From Gemmata sp051859125 (GTDB lineage Bacteria > Planctomycetota > Planctomycetia > Gemmatales > Gemmataceae): a stretch of 64,000 bases of DNA. Below the pieces are notes generated by a model that ran no database searches, was not told where the DNA came from, and saw nothing but the letters and a program-made list of their open reading frames with translations. The DNA lies in the NCBI RefSeq assembly GCF_051859125.1, contig NZ_JBHYGG010000146.1, positions 8,338-72,337 on the forward strand. The letters are read 5' to 3'. This document shows positions 50,317 through 62,700 of the stretch, in pieces; position 1 is the stretch's first letter, and each line of letters begins with the position of its first letter. The translations under genes were made by a program, and so were the position numbers.

Positions 50317-50721
50317 TCATGTCGGGCGTGGCAAATTTGCATGCCGACTGGCGATGAACTTATAAATTTCAGAGCCCCGGTCAATACTCCGATGAAGAAC
50401 TATGTTGCCGGATAAATCAAGCTCTCGGTATTCAATTTCCACACCGTCAACATATATGGCGCAAATTCTGGGCGAACCATCGTTGTACCACTCTTTCATT
50501 TCACCTTGAACGCGACCCCGCACGGCAAGCCACTCTCGACGCAACACGCCATTATCAAACCATTCTCTGCAGACACCTTCGCAGAATCCGTCCGTATAAT
50601 GATATTCCCCCCGCAGGGCACGATTCTCGTGAAACGCACGAACAAGACCAGATACCGGCCTGTCTTGGTAAAGCCGAATATCGTCATCCATATCAAGATC
50701 AGCCGCATCAATGTAATCCAT
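50317..50721 (-). CDS. YwqK-family antitoxin / immunity protein (MORN-like repeats)
   Basis: 134-residue protein with three MORN-like repeats, LVRAFHENRALRGEYHYTDG, FCEGVCREWFDNGVLRREWL and GRVQGEMKEWYNDGSPR. These are the hallmark of the YwqK family, which includes antitoxins paired with YwqJ-type deaminase toxins in Bacillus. A C-terminal extension (ELDLSGNIVLHRSIDRGSEI) completes it. No signal or membrane segment, so it should act in the cytoplasm. It begins 53 bp after the stop of the RHS gene whose tip carries a YwqJ-like deaminase signature, so it is very probably the cognate immunity protein. Base composition is clearly AT-richer than the surroundings, as is the toxin tip, suggesting the two arrived together. 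Confidence 0.85.
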   Translation of the reverse strand: MDYIDAADLDMDDDIRLYQDRPVSGLVRAFHENRALRGEYHYTDGFCEGVCREWFDNGVLRREWLAVRGRVQGEMKEWYNDGSPRICAIYVDGVEIEYRELDLSGNIVLHRSIDRGSEIYKFIASRHANLPRPT

Positions 50722-50747
50722 AATATAAACCTCGATAAAGTCATTAA

Positions 50748-50780
50748 CATTTAATGCATTAAATGATAATGCATTTAATG
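50748..50780. repeat. Nested palindromes at the toxin/immunity junction
   Basis: CATTTAATGCATTAAATG (50748-50765) is a perfect 18-bp palindrome, and a third arm CATTTAATG follows at 50772-50780, giving an alternative hairpin with a 6-nt loop. It spans the toxin stop codon. It may act as a weak terminator or operator that sets the ratio of toxin to immunity protein. Confidence 0.6.
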
Positions 50781-53700
50781 AATATATTCCACTCCAGGAA
50801 GCAGATGGTCACACTGGGGACATGGAGGCTTAATGTTACCAAAAAATTTCTTCATTTGAAGCTCCATGGTCCACACGCTGATCTCGCTGAGCTTGGCACC
50901 TGGCCGGGCTTTCAGAAGTTCGTTAACTGCATAGATCTCAGCATGAGAGCCAGCACCGGCGGTCTTCTCGTAAACAGGAACAGTTACCATGCCCCTCGCG
51001 ATTTGATCCGTCAGATCTTTCGGAACTCTCCCCAACGCATCGTTGTAATAGACCTCGCTGATTCGCCCAGTCACTCGATCAATGGCAATGCTACTACAGG
51101 GGCCGAGATCTGCCTTCGACTCTCCTAGCAAAATGCGATAAGCATAGTTCTCCGTCGAAATGAGCTTAAGGTTTTGGATTTCCCGTTGAGTGAGCGGAAA
51201 CGGATCTATGCCACGACGCATTGCCGCATATGAATATCCACCGCTCATACCAGAGCCGACGACTACGGGTCGGCCTCTCATCGCCGCAAGGCTTGCAGCA
51301 CTTCTACTTTCGTAAGTCGCAGCACCACCGGACATTGCTGCGAGCCCCGACAGCGTCAGATTATATAAAGTATTTCGGGTATCGATATACGGATTGCCCC
51401 AGGCAGGATGAGGATAGGCTTGATGACCAACTACTTGCATCGGAGACCAGGCACGATCAACCGGCATAGCTTCGATATACGACATGCGAATAAGAAACTC
51501 GGAGGAAAATCTCAAATACCAAGATCCCGCATCAACAACCGCCCCTCCAGCAGTTGCCCCTGCATCGACTAATGTCCTGCCTGCCGTCTTCACTGCCGCC
51601 GCACTCAACTGCGGACTTTGTTGAACCAACTGCGCCGCGGCTTGGAATGGTCCAAAGGTCGATGCTGACCCGATCACTTCACGATAACCAGGCGGGGGGG
51701 CAGTCAGCCCACCAGAGTGATAGGCAGACTCCATCTGTGCAACAGGATTGCCAAGATTGGTTCCAGTCGTCCCAAGGCCAGGATTGCTGGAAGGCCGAAG
51801 AGGGCTACCCCCATTTGCGTAGACAGCAAAGCTGAAATTCGCTTGACCGGTCCTACGAACTCGCGGCCAGCCGTCAGGTGCCCGCATGAATGTCCCATCG
51901 GGGTTTCGCTCGTATTCGTAGTTATTGTCACGCTCCCGAATTCCTCCCTCAAAGAGATGCCACATTGTAATGCCGCGAATATAGTCCTTGACCCCAGCAT
52001 CCTCCATCGCTTTTGCAATTTTATTATAGACGTCGTCAGTCTTGCGTGCCGCATCCTGCACCTTAACGCTATGCTTTCCATTAATCTCTGGTCCAATTAT
52101 AAGGCTATCGCCCCCGAGTTCTTTCCACTTTTCCAATTCCGCTTTTGGTATCCATATTTCCATCCCGCTCGGGTCGGTGGCGTTGGTCGGTGAATTTTTG
52201 ACGAACCGGTATAGGTTGTCGTCGCCGGCGGCGAACCCCTTGGGGTCCTCGCTGGTGAACCGCCCCAGGGCCGGGTCGTACGCCCGGCCCCGCGCGTGGT
52301 ACAGGTCCAGGGCCGCGTCGTACTCCATCCCCTGGAAGGCGTACCGGTCGGTCACGCTCCCGCTCGCCAGGTTGCCGAACGCGTCGAACGCGCTGCTCGC
52401 GACCAGGCCACCCGAATTGTCAAGGACGTGCCGGACCGATCCCTGCCGGTCCCCCACGTACCACGATACCGCGCCGGCCCCGTCCTCGCGAGCCTCGATC
52501 TCGTTCACTGCCGGCCCGAACACCCGCCGCGCCACCAGCGCGCCGGACCCGTCCAGGTCGGCCCACGTGTCGAAGTTCTCGGTCCCCACGGGCTTCGGCT
52601 TGGCCGGGTCCCACCCGTCCACCGCGAAGTGCCGCTCGGTCACTGTCCCGCCCAGATCGATCGTCCGCGCGATCCGGTTCCCGTACGCGTCGTACGCGTA
52701 CTCGACCCGCAGGTCCACCGGCCCGCCAGCGGTGCCGCGCCGCTCGGCCCCGGTCATCTGGTTCCGGTGGTCGTAGGCGTAAGCCCACGCCTCCCCCGTG
52801 GAGCCGTTCACCTTCCCGACCACGTTCCCCTCGGCGTCGTGGGTGTACGTCCACGTGCCGTCGGTGGTGGTCCGGTTACCCGCGGCCGTCGCGTACCCCG
52901 GGCTGGTCCGGTTCCCGGAGCCGTCGTAGGCGTGGGCGGTGGTCCCGTCCCCGGTGAGCTGGCTGGCCTTGTCGTAGGCGTACGCCGTGGGCACCCCGTT
53001 GTCGGTCCGCACCGTCACCCGGTCCGCCTTGTCGTACGCGTACCCCTCGGCCTGCACCACCGCACCGCCCGCGGCCGCCGTCGTTAGTTTGGTCAGCCGC
53101 CCGTCGGCGTCGTGCCCGTAGGTGGTGGTCGCCACCGGGACCGTGCCCGCCAGGTCGGCGAACCGGGTCACCGTCTCCCGCAGCCCGCGGTTGTCGTAGG
53201 CGTGGTCGATCCGCACCGGCGTGACGCCGACCCCGCCGACCCGCTCGCTCTCCTGGCGGTTGAGGGCGTCGAACACGACCGTGGTGGCCCCGCCCTGCGA
53301 GTCGATCACACTGTTGCGGTTGTTGGCCTCGTCGTACCCGAACACCAGCCACTGGCCGAACGGCGCGTACACCTGGGTCACCTGCCCGGCCTCGTCGTAC
53401 GCGTAGTGGTACTCCCCGTCCGGGTCGACGGCGGCCGTCACCCGGTCCGCGTCGTCGTACTGCCACGTCTGCACCTGGACCGTGGACCCGTCGGTCGCGA
53501 GCCACGCCTCCGACGTCTTGCGGCCGTCGTCGTCGTACCCGAACTTCCGCACCCGCCCGAGCCGGTCGACCTCCTCCTCGACCCGCCCGGCGTCGTCATA
53601 CGTCGTCACCGTCGTCCCGCCCAACGGGTCGGTCTCTAGGAACGGGCGGTTGAGCGCGTCGTACTCCCACGCGGTGGCGTTGCCGCTCGGGTCGGTCAGC

Positions 53701-56700
53701 TTCGTCCGGTTGCCCGCCTTGTCGTACGCGTACACGGTCTTCGCCGCCCCGCCCCGCGGGTCGGTCACCGACGCCAGCCGGTTGAGCGCGTCGAACGCGT
53801 ACACCGTCCGGTTGCCCATCCCGTCGGTCGCGGCCTTGACGTTCCCGACCTCGTCGTACTCCGTCTTGCTGCGGCTCCCGAGCGGGGACACGGTGGCCAC
53901 GGGCCGGTTCACCGCGTCGTACTCGTACCTCGTGCGGTTGGTCAGCGGGTCGACAGACGCCACCTTGTTCGAGGCGGCGTCGTACTCGGTCTTCCACTGC
54001 CGGGTGAGCGCGTCGGTCGTCACCGCCGCCCGGCCGAGGGCGTCGAACCGGGTCGCCGTGGTGTTCCCGCGGCCGTCGGTCACCGACACCACCCCGCCGA
54101 ACACGTCGTACTTCGTCGTCGTGGCGTGGGTCAGGGGGTCGGTGACCGTCGTCCGGCGGCCCAGGGCGTCGTAGCCGAAGCGGGTGGTCTCGCCCTCGCC
54201 GTTGGTGACCGCGACCGCGTTGTTCGCCGAGTCGTACGCGGTCTCCGTGCGGTGCCCCGTTCCCGTGCGGTTACCCAGCGGGGTGACGGCCGCGACCCGC
54301 TGGTCCAGGTCGTTGTACTCGTACGTCGTCCGGTTCAGGAGCGGGTCGGTGACCGCGACCACGTTCGACCGCCCGTCGTACGCGGTCCGCGACACGTTGC
54401 CCAGCGCGTCCTCGACGGCCACCGCCCGGCCGAGCGGGTCGAACGTCGTCTCCGTGCGGTTCCCCCGCGGGTCGGTCACCGCGACCGCGTTCCCGGCCGC
54501 GTCGTACGCCGTGGCGGTGACCCCGCCGAGGGCGTCGGTCACGGTCATCCGGCGTCCCAGGGCGTCGTACGCGTACGCGGTCGCGTTCCCGCGGGCGTCG
54601 ACCGTGCGGGCCACCCGGTTGAGGCCGTCGTACGCGGTCAGCGTCTGGTTCCCGAGCGCGTCGACCGACAGGTACGGCCGCTTCAGGTCGTCGAACAGGG
54701 TGCGGGTGGTCCGCCCGAGCGGGTCGACCACCGCGGTCGTGTTCCCGGCCGCGTCGTACCGGTACTGCGTCACCGGCGACGCGTGGCCCAGCCGGGCCAG
54801 CGCCAGGGCCGGGTCCGCCGTCCACGCGGCGGTGACGCGGGTGGGCCGGTTGAGCCGATCGTACTCGGTCCGCGTGACCCGTGTCTCGTCGAACGCCGCC
54901 CCCGGGTCGGGGCTGACCACCAGCGGCCGGACGGTCCGAAACTCGACGTTCCCGGCCGCGTCGTGCCGGTACAGGGTGACCCGAGCGTTCTGCTTGGATG
55001 CGTCGGCGTCGATCCACTCGGTCGTGGCCCGGAGCCGCCCCAGGGCGTCGTACCGGGACGTGGTCCGCCCGAGCCGCTCGGCCAGGTCCGCGACCCCCCC
55101 GGGTGCGACGTGCCCGGTCTCGCGGAACACCTCGTGCCCGGCCCCGTCGTACCCGACGTCGGTCGACCGGATCGGCGCGAACCCGGCGAGCGGGTCGCCG
55201 CCCAAGTCGGGGACGAGCGTGGTCCCCTCGGTGATCCGGGTCGGCTGGTCCAGGCGGTCGTACACGTACCGCGTGGCCCGGCGGGTCTCGGACGCCGGCC
55301 CGGGCGGGCTACCCTCACCCGTCAGCGCGACAGGCGATTCCTGGAGCACGACGCGGTTGACCCCGTCGTAGGTCCACCGGGTCTGCGGCGGCGCGTGGCC
55401 CAGGTCGGCAGCGGTCGCGTTGGCCGCCGCGGTGCTCGCGGTCCGCCGGTTCAGGGGGTCGTACGCGTTCACGGTCACGGTGACCGCCGCCGACGGCAGG
55501 GCGGCCGCGGCCTTCGCGTCCGCGGCCGCCGGTACGTACCCGTACGCCCGTGGGACCGCCTCCCAGGTGACGTTGCCGGCCGGGTCATACCCGCGGGCGG
55601 TCGTCCGCGACGCCCCGGCCACCCCGGCCGCGACGGTCGTGGTCGTGGGCCGGTTCAGCTCGTCGTACGCGTACGCCGTGACCCGCGGCACGAGCGGCAG
55701 CCCGGCCGCCCCGGCGGACACGGGGACCGGGTCGGTCACCGCGACCAGCCGGTCGTTCGCGTCGTAGGCGTACCCCGTGGTCCGCTGCACCCGGCTGCCC
55801 ACGCCCTCGGTGGCGGCCGTCTGCCGCCCGAGGGCGTCGTATCCGTACGCGCTGGTGACGCTCGCGGCCCCGCCGTCGTCGCCGGCCCCCGAGGCAAACC
55901 GGTTCTCGGTCACCGCCTCCAGCCGGCCCCGGGCGTCGTAGGTGTTCTTCGCTTGACTCAGGAAGTCACCCGGCACTCCGCCCGAACCGGTCGTGCCGCC
56001 GCCGAAGACGTACTCGGGCTCGTCGAACCGGGTGTACGTGGTCCGGGCCACGGTCCCGCGCGGGTCGACGGCCAGGGTGAGGTTGTCCCGTGCGTCGTAC
56101 CGGTACGCGGCGGTCGGCACGGACTCGGGGGCGTACAGGCCGTCGTCCGGGCCGCCGGACCAAGAGTGGGACGTCCCGGCGGCCGCCGACGCGAGCCGGT
56201 TGTGGGCGTCGTACCCGAACGTGTCGGTGACCGACTGGTAGCTGGGGGCCGCGTCTCCGGCGTTGCTCGCGCCCCCGGTCCGCTTCTCGGTCCGCACGTT
56301 GTCCGCGGCGTCGTACGTCCACTCGGTGGCCCGGGGCTGGGCCGAGCCGGCGTCGAGGAACACCCCGGTCGTCCGCCCCAGGTAGTCGTACCCGTACGCC
56401 GTCGTGCGGGTCTCGGGCGCCTTGGAGTCGATCGTCTCGGTGACGCTCTGGACCTGCCCGTTGGGCGCGTACTGGGTCACGGTCTGCGGGCGCGTGAACG
56501 GGACCGGCGACCGGTCCGCGACGGCCTTGTTCGACGGCAGGTTGGCCGCGGCGGTCGCGGTGACGGTCCACTTGGCGTCGTTGTACGCGAAGTGGGTGCC
56601 CACGTGGGTGACGCCTGCGGTCCCCTCGCCGGCGTACTCCCGGGCCCCGTACACAAGGGGCTCGTACGCCCACGTGACCCGCCCGACGGCGTCGTACGCG

Positions 56701-59700
56701 GTCAGCGCGGTCCGCTCGCGCGGGGTACCGGCCGCCTCAGTGGCCGCGGTGGGGCGGTTGAGCGCGTCGTACCCGAACTCGGCGCGGACCCCGAGGCCGT
56801 CTGTGACCCAGGCAACGTTGCCGACCGCGTCGTACCCGGTGCCGGTGGACCGCTGGACCGCGGTGCCGGCGGCCTCGGTCACGCGGGTCGGGCGGTCCAG
56901 GGCGTCGTACGCGACCACGGTCACGGTCCCGTCGGACGCGACCGACCGGGTCGGGTTCCCGTTCAGGTCGTACCCGGTCCCGGTGGTCCGCCCGGACCCG
57001 GGCGCGAGCGGGGAGCCCGGCCCCGCGGCCAGCGCCCCGGCGGCGGTCGCGGCCGTGACCCGGCCGACCGGGTCGTACCGGTACGCGTCGACCAACACCT
57101 CCCCCGCGGGTTCCGCGTCGTACGCCTGGCGGGAGGTGACCCGCGCGACGTTCCCGGCCGCGTCGTAGGCCATCCCGGTGGTCCGGGCGAGGGTCCCGGC
57201 GTCGGCCGGGCCAGCCTTGCCGGCCAGGTCGGCCAGGGTGTACCCGGCCCCGTCGGTAACGGCCGACGGGCGGTTCCGGCTGTCGTAGGTGGTCCGCACC
57301 CGGGTCCAGTACGACTCGCCCGTGGCGGCCAGGGCCGAGGGGGCGTCGTAGTCCCGCGGGTCCCACACGTCGGTCAGGTTCCCGGCCGCGTCGTAGTCGA
57401 ACCACGTGGTCCGGGCCAGCGGGGTGCCGGCCCCCTCGGTCGCAGAGGTCGCCAGCCCGCGGGCGTCGTACTCGGTCTCGGTCGTCCCGGTCCGCGGGTC
57501 GACCGTCTCGGTGACCTGGCCCTGCTCGTTGTACTCCCAGGCGCTCTCGGCGCCCCACACGTCGACCGACGCGGTCAGCCGGTTCAGCCCGTCGTAGGTC
57601 GTTTCGGTGACCCGGTCGAGCGGGTCGGTGACGGTCGCGACGTTGCCCGCGGCATCGTAGGCGTACCGGGTGAACCCGAGGGCCGCGTCGGTGACCCGCC
57701 ACAGCCGCCGGGCGGTGCCGTACTCGTACGTCGTCGTGTTCTGCCGGGCGTCGGTGACCGTCTCCACCAGGCCCGCGAACGCGCCGGCCAGGTACGTGTA
57801 CGTGGTCGTGTGATGCAGCGGGTCGGTGACGGACAGCAGGTTGCCGCGGGCGTCGTAGGCGTACCGGGTGGTCCGGCCGTACGAGTCGGCCGCGGCGAGC
57901 ACCTGCCCGAACGCCGGGTCGTAGACGAACGACTGGCTCCCGCCGTCGGGGAGGGAGACGCGGGTCAGGTGCCCGTCCCCGTCGTACGCCGACCGGGTCG
58001 TGTACCCGCGCTCGTCGGTCCGGGCCGTCACCTGCCCGGCGGCGTCGCGCTCGGCGGTGGTCGACGTGGCGTCGGCGAACGTGGTGGTCCCGGACCGGCC
58101 GAGCCGGCTCAGGGTCACCGTCGTCGCGTGGTCCCGCGGGTCGGTGACCGCCCCGGTGCCGGGGAGCCGGACCGGCGAGGCGTTCGGGTCGATCCCGCCC
58201 AGGCCCCACGCCGCGGCCGGGGCCACGGCGTACGCGTCGGCCCCGAGGGTGAACGACTCGACCAGCCCCTCCGCGTCGTAGGCGTACCCGGTGGCCCGCG
58301 TGCCCCACGTCTCGCTCGTGACCAACCCGCCGTCCGAGGTGAACGCCCGCGTTCCCCCGGCGTCGGCGATCGACGCCAAGTGCCCGTCGGCCAGGCTCAG
58401 GTCCACCGTCCGGCCGCCGGCCTCCGCGAGCCGGACGAAGTCGCCGCCCTCAGCGGCCACCGCCACCGCGTTCCCGTCGACGGTGGTGACCCCGGTCAGG
58501 GCGCCGGTCCCCGGGTCCCGGTCGAACCCGGTCACCAGCCCGTTGCGGTCGGTGATGGTTTGGAGCCGGCCGAGGGGGTCGAACGCCCACAACTCGCCGA
58601 ACTCGGACGTGTACGCGAACCCGGCGCAGGTCCCTTTCAACTCCCCGAAGTCCTCGGGCGGGGTCGCGAACCCGAGCCCGTCCCGCGCGAAGTACCGGCT
58701 CTCCCCGGTCCCGTACACGAGCAGCGCCCCGCCCGCCCCGTCGGCGTTCGGGACCACCCGCCAGTCCAGGTCCAGGGCCCACCCGGCCCCGTACTGGCTC
58801 CCCGCGTTGTCCACCACCTGCGCCCACCCGGTCGCGTCCCACCCCCCGGCCGCAGGGTCGACCCCGGGCACCTGGCCCGGCGCGTACGCCTCCACGGACA
58901 TGGTCCAGTCGTGGACCCCCTCGGTCGCCGCGTCGTCGGGCCGGGCCGCGACCACCCACGCCCCTGAGTAGTCCTCGGGCACCGTCACCGTACGGGGCTC
59001 CTGCGCGACGCCGTCCCACGTGAGGGTGACCACCGCGGTCCACCCCGGGGCCGCGGGCAGGGGCACCGTGCCCTCGATCACCGGCCGCGGGTCGGCGGTC
59101 GCCGAGTTGTACACCAGGTGCGGGTCCCGTCCGACCCCGGTCCCGGGGCTCCGGTCGAAGTCCAGCGCGTGCCACAGTCGCACCGCCCCGGTGTTGGGCG
59201 ACACCTCGCCCGCCGGCCCGGCGGGCACCCACGTCGCGTCGTCCCGCTCGTCCCGCCGCTGGCCCGCGGTGAACGCGCCCGGGTCCGCCACCCGCGCGGC
59301 CCGCGCCGCCAGCAGGGTCGCGGCCCGGTCCGGCCCGACCTCCAGGCTCCGCACCAGCACCGCCACCCGGTAGTCCCCGGCGGCCGCGTACGCGTGCTCC
59401 GGCGCGGTGACCGCGAACGCCCCGCCCCCGAGCGGGTCCACGGTCGCGGTGCCCCACGTCCCGTCGCCCCAGTCCACCACCGCCTCGTACCCGGCGTCCG
59501 ACGTGAACGGGTCCGCGAACCGCAGCACCTCGACCGGGGCGTGCTCGACCCCGGCGTCGAACTCCACCGCCCCGAACGGCGAATCGGCGGCGACCGCCAG
59601 GGCCGCGTCCCCGGCGGTCACGCCCCACGCCCCGCCGTCGGACACGGCCCCCGCGGTCACCACGACCCCCGGCGCGTAGTCGTCGGGCGCGAGGTACCCG

Positions 59701-62700
59701 GGCGCGCCGGCCGTCCCGCCCGGCCCCTCGGCGAACACCTCGGCGTACCCCGACGACCCGAACGCGGCGAGCCGGGCCGCGCCCACCAGGTTCAGCGGGT
59801 CGTTCCACGCCACCTCGCCCTCCAGCGTCGCCGCGGCCGCCGCCGGGTCGACCCGGGCCACCCCCACCGACGCGGCGTACGCCGCCCCCTGGGCCACCTC
59901 GACCACCCGGACCGCGGCGTCGGTGCCCCACACCTCACCGGCGGCGGACACGTCCGCGACTCGGACCGTGACCCGGTACGCGCCGGGGGCGGCGAACTGG
60001 TGCGCGCCGCCGACCCAGAACCGGCCCCCGCTCCCGTACACGGTCCCGGCCGACTCGGTCCCGTCGCCCCACGTGACCCACGCCCGGTACCGGTCCGCGG
60101 CGTCCGTCTCGTCCCCCGAGGTGAACGCGGCCACGAGGAACTCGTCGGCCCCGTCCCCGGCGCTCCGCTCCACGTCCGCGGGGGCGACCCCGGTGTCGGC
60201 CACCAGCTCGGCGTCGGCGACGGTCAGTGTGGTCCCGACCACGCCGACCAGCGTCCCGGTCCCGGGGGTCCCGGCCCCGCTCGCGTCGTGGAGCACCGCC
60301 ACGCGGACCCCGAACACGCCCGGCTCCGCGGCCCCCGGCGCCGCCCGGAACTCGACCACGCCCCCGGCGTCCGTGCCCGCGACGACCGCCGGCGGGCTCC
60401 CGTCGCCCCACTCGATCACCGCCGAGTAGTCCCCCGCGTCCGCCCCCGTCGGGAGCGGGAACGACGCCACCAGCTCCTCGGCCCCGGCGGCCTCGGTGAC
60501 CGCGACCGGGAACGACTCCAGGCCGGCAACGTTGGCCGCGCCCGGGTCGGTCACCGTGACCTCGGCCTCGCCGGTCCCGACGACCTCGCCCCCGGCCTCG
60601 CGGTTCGACGCCGTGTCGCGGATCACCACCCGGGCGGCGTAGGTGCCGGGGGTGTTGAACGTCTGCTCGGGCACGTACACGGTCACCGTACCGGCCCCGT
60701 CGTCCCCCAGCCACGTGCCCGGCACCACCCCGGACCCGTCGCCCATCCGGACCGCGGCCGCGTACCGGTCGGCCGTGGCCCCGTCGGGCAGCGCGAACGT
60801 CGCCACCGGGGTGCCCGCGGCCGCGGTCGGCACGCACTTCACGGCGGCCACCGGGACGCCGGTCACCTCGACCGCCGGGGCCGCGATCGCAGCCGACAGG
60901 TGGGTGGCCGCCTCGCGGGTGACGGTCCCGCCCGCGTACCGGGCGGTGACGGTGACGGTGACCCCGTACGCGCCGGGGTCCGCGTACGGGGGCGTGCCCG
61001 TGACCACGAACGACCCGGCCCCGCCGGTGACCTCGGCGTCGGTGACGGTCCCGTCGCCCCAGTCGATGGTCGCGGTGTAGTCGGCCGCGGTCCGGGTGTC
61101 GTCGGCGTCGGTGAACGTGGCCACCACGGCCTCGGCGAACGCCTCGCCGGCGGTGCCCGTGACGACCGCGCCCGGGGTCACCTGGGTGTCGCTGAACACG
61201 ACGGCGGCGGGTGCCGCGGTCAGGTGCAGGTCGTCGACCCGCAGCCCGACCGGGGTGTGCGCGGCGCTGCCGGACGCCACCGGGTCGTTGCGGAGGACGA
61301 ACGTGAGGGTGTTGGTGCCGGGCAAGAACACGGCCCCGCCGGTCCCCGCGGCGACCGCGAAGTCGGCGTACCCGCGGTACGCCTCGACCCCGGTGCCCGG
61401 GTCCGGGCCGGTGACGGTGAGCCCGAGCGGGACGCCGTTGAGGTACGCCTCGACCCCCTGGTTGTCGGCCGACCACCGCCCGGTGAGGGCCGCGGTCGCC
61501 GGGTCGTACCCGGCCAGGCTGAACGTGGTCTGGAACGCGTACGTGCCGACCGGCCCGCTCCCGTCGGCGGACGTCGCCAGCGGGGCGACCCACCGCGAGT
61601 TGTCGTCGTTGGCGACCCACAGCGGGAACGGGTACGCCCCGGCCGGGACCACCTTGGCCGGGCCGACGAGCGTGCTGGTCGGGGCGGACACCACGGTCCA
61701 GTGCGGGTCGACGGCCGGGCCGATCGGGTCCCACTCGACCCGCAGCCCGGTCGGGTTCGGTGCCGACCCGGCGTTGGTGACGCGGAACTCGACCGTGTTG
61801 GCCCCGGCCACCAGGTACGACCCGGACAGGGCGAAGGGGGCGAGGCCCCCGAACCCGGTGAGGGCCGCCCCGGTGTCGGTGCCGTTGACGAAGATGCGGG
61901 CCTGGTCGTCGGCCGCCCACGTGCCCGAGAGGACGAGGTTCGCCGGGTCGGTGACGGTGACCGTGGTGGCGTAGGTGTACGTTCCGGGCGGGGCGTTCCC
62001 CTGGGCGTCGGCGGCTGCGGGGACCACCCACGCCGAGCCCGCGGTGTCCCCGGCCCACGGGCCGATTGGGTACCCGCCGGCGGCGGTCCGCACCTTGGTG
62101 CCGCCGGCGTACCCGGACGGGGCCGCGGTGACCGAGAAGTGCGGGTCCGGGGCCAGGTTCGCCAGCCCGGCACCGGTGGAGTACAGGCCGGACGCCGCGG
62201 GCGCGGCCGCGTCGGGCAGGGGGCTCCCGTCGGGGCCGACGCCGGTGTTGAACAGGCCGCCGTTGCCGGCCGCGGTGCCGTTCGCGGGGACGGTGGCGGT
62301 CGGGGCCGGCTCGCCGGTTCCGGTGAGCCCGGCGACCCGCAGCCCGGTCGGGCCGCCGCCGTTGGTGACGACGAACTCGATCACGTTGACGCCGGGCCGG
62401 AACCCGGCGGTCAGGGCGAACGGGGCCAGCGCGGTGAACCCCGGGGCGGCGAGGGCGACGCCGGTGCCGACGCCGTTGAGGAGGATGGTCGCGGCGTCGT
62501 CGGCGGCCCACGTCCCGGAGACCGTGACGGTGGCCGGGTCGACCCCGGTGAGGTCGACCGTGGTCCGGTACCGGAACGTGCCGGCCGGGGCGTTGCCGTC
62601 GCCGTCGGTGGCGGCCGGGACGACCCACCGGGACGTGGCGAGGTTGGCGGCCCACGGGCCGATCGGGAACCCGTCGCTGGTGATCGTGCGGGCGGCGCCC

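Noticed and set aside
54126..58967. 1613-codon plus-strand open frame
   Set aside because: Shadow of the RHS repeats; valine/arginine/proline-rich and periodic only because the sense strand is periodic.
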